DNA from: Candidatus Eiseniibacteriota bacterium | GTDB taxonomy: Bacteria; Eisenbacteria; RBG-16-71-46 | Assembly (NCBI GenBank): GCA_005893225.1 | Contig: VBOT01000021.1 | Span: forward strand, 10,969-45,012 | Length of the DNA stretch: 34,044 nucleotides | Direction of reading: 5' to 3' | Shown: positions 8,286 to 16,467 of the stretch, in pieces | How positions within the stretch are numbered: the stretch's first letter is position 1 | How the letters are laid out: every line of letters starts with the position of its first letter | The notes under the pieces: model-generated | What the model was told of the DNA's origin: nothing | The model's input: only the letters and a program-made list of their open reading frames with translations | Database searches by the model: none | Translations under genes and position numbers: made by a program

Positions 8286-8349
8286 AGCGCGAGGGGAAGG
8301 AACCGATTCCCCCCGCGCTGGTCCTGTGTCGAGGCGTTCGCGCCTCGAC
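8286..8349 (-). terminator. Pair of strong hairpins downstream of the S41 protease gene
   Basis: Reading the minus strand after the protease stop there is first a perfect 9-bp hairpin GTCGAGGCG / CGCCTCGAC around a four-base loop (8328-8349; TTCG on the plus strand). A 13-bp, 12-matched hairpin with an 8-base loop follows (8286-8319). No U-tract follows either. Position and stability suggest 3'-end structures between the protease and the GT2-NodB gene; function as terminators is inference. Confidence 0.45.
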
Positions 8350-8390
8350 CTCTGCTTCCGGGCCCGGGCTCTCCGCCCCGGCCCGCCGGG

Positions 8391-10013
8391 CTAGTGCCGG
8401 TGCTGCTGCGGCACCGCGGCGTCGCCCGCCATCGACATCAGCTTGCTGGCCCGCGGGAACAGGTCGAGCGATGCCTGGAGCTGCGAGTCGTCCTCCACGA
8501 CGATCTTGTAGCGCTCGAGCGGGCTCAGCGTCAGGTTCGCCAGCTCCTCCCGCGCCTGCCGCACCATGAAGTCCCGATCCGCCTGCCAGATCGAGTCGGT
8601 CACCGCCACCTTGCGGTTCGCCATGATGCTCTTCACGTCGGCCCATTCGGCGTCGTTCAGCTGGAAATTGCGGCCGAACGACTGCGGCGTCCACTTCTGG
8701 TCCTTGTGGTGATGAATGTAGTGCGTGGCGAACTCCCAGAACACCCGCTTCTGGATCATGTCGGCCTGCGGGCGGGTGAGGTTCGGCGGATCATGGACGA
8801 TCACGTCGGGGTAGATGCCGCCTCCGCCGTACACGGTGCGGCCGGCGGTGGTCTTGAACTTGGGCAGGGTCGCCAGCACCGAGTCGGTCGGCACGTCGAC
8901 CTTGAAGGCGTCCTCGGCGTACTCGCTCCGGTCGGCGAACTTGGTGTAGTCGCGCTGGATCAGGCGGCCGCTCGGCGTGTAGTACTTGGCCACCGTGAGC
9001 AGCAGCTTGGAGCCGTCCGAGAGCCGGAGCTGGTTCTGGACCAGGCCCTTCCCGAACGAGTTGGTCCCAGCCACCAGGCCGCGATCCAGGTCCTGGATCG
9101 CGCCCGAGACGATCTCCGAGGCCGAGGCGCTGCCGTGGTCGATCAGCACCACGATCGGCACGTCCACGAGCTTGGGCCGGTCGGTGCTCTTGTAGTCGGC
9201 GTTCGAGGACGGAATCCGACCGCGGGTGTAGACCAGCAGCTTGTCGTTCGGCACCAGCTGGTCCAGCACGTCGACCGCCTGCGACAGGAGCCCGCCCGAG
9301 TTCGAGCGCAGGTCGAGCAGCAGCGACTTCATGCCCTGCGCGCGCAGGGTGTTGAGGTCCTTCTCGAGCTCCTCGCCGGTGGTCTGCGAGAAGCGCGTGA
9401 TGCGCACGTAACCCACGCCCGGCCGGATCATGTGCGGGTAGTACACGCTCTCGATCGGGATCTTGGCGCGCTCGATGGTGAGCTTGAGCGGCTCGGCCTC
9501 GTCCTCGCGCTCGATGGTGACCTCGACGGTGGTCCCCGAGGGGCCGCGCAGCAGCTTGAACACGTCGTCGGTGGTGATCGACTTGGAAACCGGCTTGCCG
9601 TCGATCTCGACGATGCGGTCCCCGGCCCTCATTCCGAGCCGGAAGGCGGGCGTGCCCTCGAGAGGCGAGATCACCACGATGGCGCCGTCGCGGATGTCGA
9701 ACTGGATGCCGATCCCCGAGTACTCGCCGCGGAAGTCCTCGTCCATGCGCTGCGCGCGCTGCTCGGGCACGTAGACGGTGTGCGGATCGAGGGTCTTGAG
9801 CATGCCGTCGATCGCGCCGCGGATGAGCTGGTGGTTGTCGGGCACGTCCACGTAGTTGTTCTGCACCAGGAACAGCACCTGGGAGAACAGATCGAGCTGG
9901 CTGCGGAGGTCGTCGGTGGCCTGGAGCCCCCGCGCCAGGCCGAAGCCCAGCAGGAGCGACAAGGCCATGGCGACGGCGACGGGACCGAGCGAGGTGCGAC
10001 GGAAGGATGCCAT
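8391..10013 (-). CDS. ctpA: S41 family C-terminal processing peptidase (Ctp/Prc type) with PDZ domain
   Basis: Start placed at ATG 10013 (MASFRRTSLGPVAVAMALSL), which opens an N-terminal signal anchor and follows a modest GAGGA site; the 58-codon upstream part of the ORF is shadow. Order in 540 aa: membrane anchor ~10-30; N-terminal cap with DPHTVYVPEQ; PDZ ~85-185 (GIGIQFDIRDGAIVV...AGDRIVEIDG); S41 core ~190-375 with LLLDLRSNSGGLL, the catalytic serine in HGSASASEIVSGA and the lysine in SFGKGLVQ; YTPSGRLIQ and a GIYPDVIV strand. A ~140-residue C-terminal extension follows, rich in charged helices and ending QQHRH. It acts in the periplasm, trimming protein C-termini. The aminotransferase gene lies 22 bp upstream, so the two are probably cotranscribed. 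Confidence 0.92.
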   Translation of the reverse strand: MASFRRTSLGPVAVAMALSLLLGFGLARGLQATDDLRSQLDLFSQVLFLVQNNYVDVPDNHQLIRGAIDGMLKTLDPHTVYVPEQRAQRMDEDFRGEYSGIGIQFDIRDGAIVVISPLEGTPAFRLGMRAGDRIVEIDGKPVSKSITTDDVFKLLRGPSGTTVEVTIEREDEAEPLKLTIERAKIPIESVYYPHMIRPGVGYVRITRFSQTTGEELEKDLNTLRAQGMKSLLLDLRSNSGGLLSQAVDVLDQLVPNDKLLVYTRGRIPSSNADYKSTDRPKLVDVPIVVLIDHGSASASEIVSGAIQDLDRGLVAGTNSFGKGLVQNQLRLSDGSKLLLTVAKYYTPSGRLIQRDYTKFADRSEYAEDAFKVDVPTDSVLATLPKFKTTAGRTVYGGGGIYPDVIVHDPPNLTRPQADMIQKRVFWEFATHYIHHHKDQKWTPQSFGRNFQLNDAEWADVKSIMANRKVAVTDSIWQADRDFMVRQAREELANLTLSPLERYKIVVEDDSQLQASLDLFPRASKLMSMAGDAAVPQQHRH

Positions 10014-10035
10014 TGGGATTCCTCGAGTTGTTGAG

Positions 10036-11205
10036 CTACCGGGCGGCGGCGCCGAGCTTGCCGAGGCGCGCCGCCGCCGCTTCAAGTGTCTCTCGTCGGC
10101 GCGCAAAATGGAAGCGCAACCGCTGGTTGCCGGCCTCGGGCGTCGAATAGAAGCTCGATCCCGGCACCGCCGCCACCCCCACATCCGCCACCAGGTACCG
10201 GGCGAACGCCACGTCGTCCACGAAGGCGAAGCCCGAGATGTCAGTCATCACGTAGTACGCCCCACGGGGCTGGAACGTCCGGAATCCGGCCTGCTCGAGG
10301 GCCGGGATCAGGAAGTCGCGCCGCTGGCGGTAGCCGTCCGCGAGCTGCCGGTAATAGGCATCGGGAGACTCCAGGGCCACGGCCGCGGCCTCCTGGAGCG
10401 GCGCCGGCGCCCCCACGGTCAGGAAGTCGTGAACTTTGCGGATCGCCCCGGTGATCGCCGGCGAGGCCAGGCAGTAACCGATCCGCCAGCCCGTCACGCT
10501 GTAGGTCTTGGAGACTCCGCTGATGGTCACGGTCTGCTCCCGCATGCCCTCGAGTGATGCCATTGAGATGTGCTCGGCGCCGTCGTAGACGATGTGCTCG
10601 TAGATCTCGTCCGTCACCGCCACGACGTCCCAGCGCTGGCACAGGGCCGCGATGTGCTCGAGCTCGACGCGCGAGAACACCTTCCCGGTCGGGTTGTTGG
10701 GAGTGTTGATGATGATCGCCTTGGTGCGGTTGTTGAAGGCTTTGTCCAGCTCGGCGGGGTCGAACGACCAGTCCGGCTCGCGGAGCCGCACGAAGCGCGG
10801 AACCGCTCCGGAGAGGATCGCGTCCGGGCCGTAGTTCTCGTAGAACGGCTCGAACACCACCACCTCCTCGCCCGGATTGACGAGCGCGAGCAGGGTGGCC
10901 GCCATGCACTCGGTCGAGCCGCAACAGACCGTCATCTCGGTCTCCGGGTCGTAGGAAAGGCCCGAGAAGCGCCGGGTCTTGGCCGCCAGGGCGTCGCGCA
11001 GCTTCTTGGCACCCCAGGTGATGGCGTACTGGTTCACGTCCTCGCGCACCGCCCGTGCCGCGGCTTCCTTGACGGATTCCGGCGCGGGGAAGTCGGGGAA
11101 TCCCTGGGCGAGGTTCACCCCCCCGTGCTGCTGGCACAGGCGGGTCATCTCGCGGATCACGGATTCGGTGAATCGGGTGCTGCGGTCAGAGACGAGGGGG
11201 CGCAT
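10036..11205 (-). CDS. PLP-dependent class I/II aminotransferase (kynurenine/methionine aminotransferase-like)
   Basis: A 389-aa fold-type I aminotransferase of normal length. Motifs: VNLAQGFPDFPAPESV, the substrate-side N-terminal loop typical of the kynurenine/methionine aminotransferase subgroup; YAITWGAKKLRDALA; the PNNPTGKVFSR strand; TDEIYEHIVYD; the Schiff-base lysine in SGVSKTYSVTGWRIGYCLA; and the carboxylate-binding Arg in LRFHFARR. It transfers amino groups from aromatic or sulfur amino acids to a keto acid in the cytoplasm; the exact substrate is not readable. The ATG has no Shine-Dalgarno and lies just downstream of a TATAAT-like box (GATAAT), so the transcript may be nearly leaderless. 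The start of the protease gene follows after 22 bp. Confidence 0.9.
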   Translation of the reverse strand: MRPLVSDRSTRFTESVIREMTRLCQQHGGVNLAQGFPDFPAPESVKEAAARAVREDVNQYAITWGAKKLRDALAAKTRRFSGLSYDPETEMTVCCGSTECMAATLLALVNPGEEVVVFEPFYENYGPDAILSGAVPRFVRLREPDWSFDPAELDKAFNNRTKAIIINTPNNPTGKVFSRVELEHIAALCQRWDVVAVTDEIYEHIVYDGAEHISMASLEGMREQTVTISGVSKTYSVTGWRIGYCLASPAITGAIRKVHDFLTVGAPAPLQEAAAVALESPDAYYRQLADGYRQRRDFLIPALEQAGFRTFQPRGAYYVMTDISGFAFVDDVAFARYLVADVGVAAVPGSSFYSTPEAGNQRLRFHFARRRETLEAAAARLGKLGAAAR

Positions 11206-11216
11206 GGGACTGTCAT

Positions 11217-11222
11217 ATTATC
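11217..11222 (-). promoter_or_regulatory. Candidate -10 box (GATAAT) of the aminotransferase-protease transcript
   Basis: On the minus strand GATAAT ends 11 bases before the ATG at 11205, which would put transcription start about five bases before the start codon. No convincing -35 lies 16-18 bases upstream and no ribosome site precedes the ATG. It is an AT patch in otherwise very GC-rich sequence. Confidence 0.35.
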
Positions 11223-11309
11223 GTCCCGCGGGAGCGGGTCCCAAACGCCGTTTATCGGGCCCCGCGCCACCCTCCCGGGGCGGCGGGGAAGGCTCGCAGC
11301 ACCGGCGCT

Positions 11310-11330
11310 CCGCGCGCTTTTCGCGCGCGG
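11310..11330. other. Perfect 8-bp GC hairpin in the divergent region before nagZ
   Basis: CCGCGCGC, loop TTTTC, GCGCGCGG. It stands in the 177-bp region between the divergent aminotransferase and nagZ genes. It could be a transcript structure in the nagZ leader or an incidental GC palindrome. Confidence 0.35.
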
Positions 11331-11382
11331 GCACCCGAATACATTGACAACCTTCGCCGGCTCGCCCAGTTTCCCCGCCGTC

Positions 11383-12825
11383 ATGGACGCTCAGCGAGGC
11401 ATCGCCCGCCGCTTCGTTATCGGACTGCCTCCGGAGGGTATCGGCAAGGCCTGGGAGAAGGACTTCAGCGCCTTTCCGCCCGCGGGCGTCATCATTTTCA
11501 AGCGCGACTTCCGCGATCTGGAGGACCTGCGCCTCCTGACGGCGCGCCTCCGCGACCTGGCGCGCCCGCGCCGGCTCTTCATCGCCACCGACGAGGAGGG
11601 CGGCCACGTCTCCCAGCTCGCGGGTCACCTGGTAGTGCCCCCCAACGCCCTGCTGCTCGGCCGCGGCGCCGAGCCGGGCGACATCGAGTGGGTGAGCCGC
11701 GTCACGGCCGAGCGGCTCCGGGCGCTCGGCATCGACTGGGTGTTCGCCCCGGTCGCCGACGTCCACTCCCGGGCGCTGAACCCGGTGATCGGGCCGCGCG
11801 CGTTCTCGACCGCGCCGGGCGAGGTCGCCGAGCGGGTGGCCGAGGCGGTGCGCGGCCTGAGGGCCGGCGGCGTGGCGAGCTGTCTCAAGCACTTCCCGGG
11901 GCACGGTGACACGGTGCTCGACTCGCACCTCGCGCTGCCGACCTGCACCGCCCCTCGCGCCGAGCTGGCCCAGCGCGAGCTCGTGCCGTTCCGCGCCAAC
12001 CTCGGGGCCGACGCCGTGATGAGCGCGCACGTCGTCTATCCGGCCCTGGACGCCGAGCATCCCGCCACGTTCTCCCCGGCAGTCCTGCAGAACCTTCTGC
12101 GCCGGGAGCTCGGCTTCGGGGGAGTGTGCATCACCGATGCGCTCGAGATGAAGGGCGCCGCCGAGGGACGCGACACCTTCGAGACGGGACGCCTGGCGCT
12201 CGAGGCCGGCTGCGACCTCTTGCTGTTCGCGTTCCACAACGACGAGCTGAGACGCGTGCGCCTGGAGCTGTCGCGCGCGCTGGTCGACGGCAAGATCGGC
12301 CGCGCGAGCTTCGACGCCGCGCGCCCGCGTCTCGCCCGCCTCGATGGGGCGCATCGCGGGCCCAGCGCGGCCGAGCTCGGGAAGCCAATCGGGGAGCTGA
12401 CCCCGGCCGACTGGGAGTCGCGGCTCGAGCGGGTCGTCGAGCGGGGGCTCATCGTCCGGGGGGCGCTCGCGGCGCCGGCGGCCGGCGCCCTGTGGGTCGA
12501 GGAGCCCGAGTGGAAGGAGGGCCGCTCGCTGAGCGAGGAGCTGTCGAGCCTCGGCGTCCCCGTGTCGGCGAACGGGCCGGCCGGGCTCGGCATGGTGGCG
12601 GTGGCGAGCCGCAAGCCTCTCCCCGCCGAGGAAATCGACGGCCTCCGCGCCCGCTGCAACGAGCGGCCGACCATTCTCGTCGGCCTCCAGAACGACGCGT
12701 TCCTGGACGCGCTCCCCGAGGCGGCGCTGCGGATCTCGGCGGCCGACTCCACGCCTCTCACCCGCCGCGTGGTGGCGCGATTGCTGGCCCAGCACCTGAA
12801 GACCGCGGCGAGGGCCGGAGTGTGA
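11383..12825 (+). CDS. nagZ: Glycoside hydrolase family 3 beta-N-acetylhexosaminidase (NagZ type)
   Basis: The track ORF begins at 10570 but is antisense shadow until ATG 11383 (MDAQRGIARRFVIGLPPEG); the product is 480 aa. The N-terminal ~330 residues are a GH3 barrel: GVIIFKRDF, FIATDEEGGHVSQL, WVFAPVADVHS, the hallmark KHFPGHGDT, DAVMSAHVVYP, and the nucleophile Asp in GVCITDALEMKGA. The remaining ~150 residues resemble a shortened GH3 C-terminal alpha/beta domain, longer than the single-domain NagZ of E. coli. NagZ removes N-acetylglucosamine from muropeptides during cell-wall recycling; no signal peptide is visible, which fits a cytoplasmic enzyme. The substrate is inferred from KHFPGHGD. 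It converges on the Kelch protein gene. Confidence 0.9.
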   Translation: MDAQRGIARRFVIGLPPEGIGKAWEKDFSAFPPAGVIIFKRDFRDLEDLRLLTARLRDLARPRRLFIATDEEGGHVSQLAGHLVVPPNALLLGRGAEPGDIEWVSRVTAERLRALGIDWVFAPVADVHSRALNPVIGPRAFSTAPGEVAERVAEAVRGLRAGGVASCLKHFPGHGDTVLDSHLALPTCTAPRAELAQRELVPFRANLGADAVMSAHVVYPALDAEHPATFSPAVLQNLLRRELGFGGVCITDALEMKGAAEGRDTFETGRLALEAGCDLLLFAFHNDELRRVRLELSRALVDGKIGRASFDAARPRLARLDGAHRGPSAAELGKPIGELTPADWESRLERVVERGLIVRGALAAPAAGALWVEEPEWKEGRSLSEELSSLGVPVSANGPAGLGMVAVASRKPLPAEEIDGLRARCNERPTILVGLQNDAFLDALPEAALRISAADSTPLTRRVVARLLAQHLKTAARAGV

Positions 12826-12859
12826 GGTGGGGCGAAAGGCTACCTAGGCCGGTCCCGTC

Positions 12860-15574
12860 CTAGGGAACTACCACGGACCTCAGCGACGTTTGTCTGTCCG
12901 CGCGGACGAGACGCACGACGTAGACTCCCGCGCGGATCCCATCGCCCCGTACCGTGAGTGCATGCTCTCCCGGCCCGAGCGCGCTCAGCTCACGCGAGTA
13001 GACGATCCGACCCTGAATGTCGAAGACCCGGAGCAGGCTTGTACGGTCGTCTGGAAGCACGACGCGGAGCGACAGGTCCCGGCTTGGATTGGGACCGGCC
13101 ATCGAGAGCGAGAGCTGGGGCACCGCAGAAGTTACGACCTCGAACGGAGCCGAAAGGCTCGTCTGGCCCCTCACCGTGTAGCGGAGGCGGTAGAAATAGG
13201 AGGTTGCGGGCATGACCGTGCGGTCCTCGAATTGGTAGGTGGTATCCACGCCCCCGAGGGCGTGCAGCAGCCCCTTCTCCTCCCAGGACCCACCACCGTC
13301 GCCGCGCTCGACCACGCCGTCACCTCCACCGGGGCTCACGGACCACGTCAGCCGAACCCGACGTGACTCGGCGACGGCGTCGAGCAATGAGAAGTGGACC
13401 GTGAGAAGCGGTACATGAACCCGGGTCTCGGCCGTGTACTGTTCGAATCCATAGATGAAATAATACAGACGGTAGGCGTAGTCGGCCCCGGGGCTCACGT
13501 CTCGATCCTCGTACTCGAACGCTCCGGAGGAGCCCCGAGAGATCACCGCGACATCGTTCCACGGATGGCTGGAAACCTGTCGCTGGACCATTGTGCTCAT
13601 CACATCATGGGCGCCGACCCACGACAGGAACACATGATCGGCGTCCCAGATCAGATTGCGGAGCGCAAGGCTGGGGAGCAATGGCACGCTCACATGTGCT
13701 TCGGCCGTGTAGAGAACCCTCCTTCCCAGCAAATATCGAAGGCGATAATCATATGCCGCACCCGGCGTGACCGAGCTGTCCTCGAAGGTGAAGATGCCGC
13801 CGGTCGTCTGGGCGGCCCGGCCGATCTCGCGCCAGTCAGAGCCGGGCCCCCGGCGCTCGACAAAGGCGTCCGAGGCGACGGGGAATCCGGACCACCGCAG
13901 GCGCACGCGGCCCGAATCGGCCAGGGCGTCGAGCAGCACCAGCTCAATGGGAGGGCTCGAGCTTCTCAGCGTTTGCGGTTGCTCCAGTCGAATGCTCGTT
14001 TGCTTGAAGGCTGCAGCGATCCGGATCGGGTTGACGCCGGCGACGGCGGTCTCCGGCACGGCGAACCGAAACACCACCTGCCGCTCGCCCTCGGCCGAGA
14101 CAAGCACGGTCTGCGCCGATGGCAGTCCCGGCCACCGACGACTGTCGACGACCGAGCACACCACCTCCTGGCCGAAAATGAGGGGGTTCGAAAGAGTCGC
14201 GCCAACTGCGAGCGTGTCGCCGGGCACCCAGGTCGTGTCCGAGCTTAAGGTAAGCCCTGGATATGCGGGAGTGCCCCAGAACAGGGTCCATTCAGAGCCG
14301 TCGCTCCGGAACACGAAGAGCTGGTCGCGCACCGGGTCGTACGCCTCGGCAGGGAACCCGTACCCCCGGGCGAAAAGCCTGCCCTCGGGCGACAGGTACG
14401 ACCACCCTGCGGCGGGGTCCAGGACCACGGTCAGGAGATCCGAGCCGGCCCCGTTGTCGATGCTGCCGTGGGCGACGATGCGATTGCGCACCGGGTCGTA
14501 CACGGCGTGGTAAGCCGTTTCGCGTGGATGCCAGCCAACGGGGACCAGAGTGGTCCACGATGGAGAGGGTCCGAGCGACAGCGCCCAGGAGCCGATCTCG
14601 GTCGGTATGGTGGTTCCGAAGAACCCGCCCGACATGATGAATCGATCGCCAGCAGGGTCATACCCACTTGCGAGGTCCATGAGGTAGCTTGGCACCGAGA
14701 CCAACGCGGGTGGCGATCCCGTCACGTGCAGCGAGTCCCACTGCGCGATGCCGTCCAAGGGCAGCTCCCAGACGCCCAGCGAACCGTAGAACCCCGGGGG
14801 CGGATGGGCCACTCCCGATACCTCGAGACGGTGCCAGGTGGGCGTTCCCTCGAGCATGAGCTCCCAGAGCTGATAGTCGCGGGTGCTCGAGCCCGATGGC
14901 GAGCCATCTCCGTAGGCGATCAGGCGATCTCGAACGGAATCGTAGAATGGATATGGAAAGAATCCCGGTCGCGCTCCACATTCAATATCGACTCTCGTCC
15001 ACTTCTGCGCCGTCATCGAGAACGCCCACAGCTCGGGCGTGCCGCCATACTCGGAGGAGGCGAACAAGAGGAAGCGATCGCGCACCGGGTCATAGACCAG
15101 GTTGGCGAAGAAGTAGCCGGGCGATGGCGCGGCTTGATAGGGGAACGGCGACCACTGCCCGGTGTGCAGATCGAAGGACCAAACGTCGCCGGTCGGCTCG
15201 TACGATCCTGGAACTCTGCCGCCGAACATCACCGCAGTCCCGCTCGTGGAGTCCAGTACGACGCTGAATCCGGTGGTGTTGCCCGGAACGGGAGCCAGCC
15301 CTTCCCACGCGAGCGACGGCGAGAACCTGAGCGCGTAGCTGCCTCCCGGGCTCGCCGACGCGAACAGGATCATTCGATCGTTCACCGGATCGAACACGGC
15401 CGGCTGGCCATACGAGGGCGGTGGACCCTGGCCGGCGGGTGACAGCCGGGACCATTCGAGCGTCGCGAGCGACAGCCTCCAGACATCCGAGTGCGCCTGC
15501 GGCGGCGCAAAGGGGTCTTCGAACGGCCCGACCCCCCCAAACATGATCAGGGCGTCACGAGCCGGATCGTACAC
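12860..15574 (-). CDS. C-terminal part of a split Kelch-repeat / FnIII surface protein with FlgD/T9SS-type C-terminal domain
   Basis: The ORF starts at MYDPARDALIMFGG, in the middle of a Kelch blade, so this is not a natural N-terminus. The frame continues upstream without a break to an in-frame TAG at 15629-15631, beyond which the same frame carries the signal peptide and earlier blades. Contents of 904 aa: repeated Kelch units (YDP.RDR...FGG...W....) to ~430, one unit seemingly missing its middle (PPPGFYGSLGVWEL); an unassigned region ~430-545; three related ~90-residue FnIII-like repeats (LLDALADSGRVRLRW, LRNLIWDADHVFLSW, LLDAVAESRRVRLTW); and a final ~80-residue domain (GPNPSRDLSLRV...FDIQGR...GVYVVRLV). 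Probably an extracellular adhesion or binding protein; no catalytic motif seen. Confidence 0.8.
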   Translation of the reverse strand: MYDPARDALIMFGGVGPFEDPFAPPQAHSDVWRLSLATLEWSRLSPAGQGPPPSYGQPAVFDPVNDRMILFASASPGGSYALRFSPSLAWEGLAPVPGNTTGFSVVLDSTSGTAVMFGGRVPGSYEPTGDVWSFDLHTGQWSPFPYQAAPSPGYFFANLVYDPVRDRFLLFASSEYGGTPELWAFSMTAQKWTRVDIECGARPGFFPYPFYDSVRDRLIAYGDGSPSGSSTRDYQLWELMLEGTPTWHRLEVSGVAHPPPGFYGSLGVWELPLDGIAQWDSLHVTGSPPALVSVPSYLMDLASGYDPAGDRFIMSGGFFGTTIPTEIGSWALSLGPSPSWTTLVPVGWHPRETAYHAVYDPVRNRIVAHGSIDNGAGSDLLTVVLDPAAGWSYLSPEGRLFARGYGFPAEAYDPVRDQLFVFRSDGSEWTLFWGTPAYPGLTLSSDTTWVPGDTLAVGATLSNPLIFGQEVVCSVVDSRRWPGLPSAQTVLVSAEGERQVVFRFAVPETAVAGVNPIRIAAAFKQTSIRLEQPQTLRSSSPPIELVLLDALADSGRVRLRWSGFPVASDAFVERRGPGSDWREIGRAAQTTGGIFTFEDSSVTPGAAYDYRLRYLLGRRVLYTAEAHVSVPLLPSLALRNLIWDADHVFLSWVGAHDVMSTMVQRQVSSHPWNDVAVISRGSSGAFEYEDRDVSPGADYAYRLYYFIYGFEQYTAETRVHVPLLTVHFSLLDAVAESRRVRLTWSVSPGGGDGVVERGDGGGSWEEKGLLHALGGVDTTYQFEDRTVMPATSYFYRLRYTVRGQTSLSAPFEVVTSAVPQLSLSMAGPNPSRDLSLRVVLPDDRTSLLRVFDIQGRIVYSRELSALGPGEHALTVRGDGIRAGVYVVRLVRADRQTSLRSVVVP

Positions 15575-15628
15575 CAGCGTGGGTTTCCAGCGTCCGCCGG
15601 GGAGAGGGCCCGCGGGTTGCAGCTTCTC

Positions 15629-16330
15629 CTACTCTGGATAGCGTGCCAGCTTCAGAGCCCAGACATCGTTAGAAAACCCCTCCGCCTGGCTCCACCCACC
15701 GAAGTTCAGCACCCGCCTTCGGACTGGGTCGAACATGATCGAATAGCCCGTCGGCGTGTTTCGCTGCGTGTAAATCGACCATTGGGGCGCGCCCGAAAGC
15801 GAGAGCTGCCCGACATGGCCAGTGGGGCTGAACGGGTGAAACACGAGGACTCGATCCTGGTCGGGATCGAAGACGGCCACGCTGCTGTCGAACGGCACCT
15901 CGTAGTTGACCGACAGCCGGGTTTCGGGCGAGTCGATTCGGGTCCATGCGCGACCATCGAGCGAGAATGCCCAGACGTCATCGAGTGGGTTTTCAGCGTC
16001 GCCCCCGCCCAGCACGATCATCCGGTGTCGGATCGGATCGTAGACCGCCGTATGCCCCTCGCGGGGAGGAGAGGTGAAGCGGAACCACTGTCCGTCCCAC
16101 GACGGGCTCGGCCAGGAGGGGTTCGCGTGCCCGGGGCAGGCGAGGGAGGCGGCCATCGCAATCACCAGCGCGTGAACGACCAAGGGGCCGCATGCCCGCG
16201 TGGGCTCGAGCCCGGGGCGCGCGAGCGGGGCGTGACCGGCCCGGCGTCGAGCAGCCTGCTCGAGCGAGGGGGCCGCAGGGATGGAACCGGGCCGCAAGGC
16301 GCCGTCGGCTTGCGCTTTTTCAGAGGCCAC
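15629..16330 (-). CDS. N-terminal part of the same split Kelch-repeat protein
   Basis: Begins with a long Arg-rich leader and a signal-peptide core (LVVHALVIAMAASLACPG, cleavage near GHA), then three Kelch blades (HTAVYDPIRHRMIVLGGG, VAVFDPDQDRVLVF, YSIMFDPVRRRVLNFGG). It ends ...WALKLARYPE followed by TAG. Aligned with the next blade (LATLEWSRLSPAG), the stop falls exactly where Trp is expected (RYPE[W]EKLQPAG), so TGG to TAG is the simplest explanation. With the downstream ORF the open frame is 1,156 codons. The start is uncertain: GTG 16330 has a perfect TATAAT eight bases upstream but leaves ~48 residues before the hydrophobic core; a TTG nearer the core is possible. Divergent from the cytochrome-porin gene. 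Confidence 0.75.
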   Translation of the reverse strand: MASEKAQADGALRPGSIPAAPSLEQAARRRAGHAPLARPGLEPTRACGPLVVHALVIAMAASLACPGHANPSWPSPSWDGQWFRFTSPPREGHTAVYDPIRHRMIVLGGGDAENPLDDVWAFSLDGRAWTRIDSPETRLSVNYEVPFDSSVAVFDPDQDRVLVFHPFSPTGHVGQLSLSGAPQWSIYTQRNTPTGYSIMFDPVRRRVLNFGGWSQAEGFSNDVWALKLARYPE

Positions 16331-16338
16331 GGTCGCGA

Positions 16339-16344
16339 ATTATA
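16339..16344 (-). promoter_or_regulatory. Consensus -10 box TATAAT before the Kelch gene
   Basis: A perfect TATAAT on the minus strand, eight bases from the GTG at 16330. No TTGACA-like -35 stands at 16-18 bases upstream. If used, the transcript would be essentially leaderless from that GTG. Confidence 0.4.
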
Positions 16345-16362
16345 CGCCCTCCCGCTTCCCGA

Positions 16363-16391
16363 TTGACCTGCCCTGGGCAGGGTGCTAACCA
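16363..16391 (+). promoter_or_regulatory. Candidate promoter/operator region of the cytochrome-porin gene
   Basis: TTGACC (16363-16368), a 17-base spacer and a weak TAACCA -10. A perfect 7-bp palindrome with one central base, CCTGCCC-T-GGGCAGG (16367-16381), starts inside the -35 box, as a repressor or activator site might. The same 137-bp divergent region holds two further palindromes (CGCCGG-cc-CCGGCG and GCCTGCAGGC). Functional role is inference. Confidence 0.3.
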
Positions 16392-16467
16392 TCGCCGGCC
16401 CCGGCGCCTGCAGGCACGATCGCGCGAGGCGGTTTCGCCTGCGGCGGTAACGCCCAGAGGAGGTCCC

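Noticed and set aside
11344-11349. TTGACA before nagZ as a promoter
   Set aside because: The -35 is perfect, but no -10-like hexamer stands 16-18 bases downstream, so no promoter is called.
11218-12795. 525-aa minus-strand ORF opposite nagZ
   Set aside because: Mirror frame of a GC-rich gene; the GH3 motifs are all on the plus strand.
13446-13456. GTTCGAATCC string resembling a tRNA T-loop (also GATTCGAACCTG near 32860)
   Set aside because: Both lie within coding sequence and no cloverleaf could be built around them.
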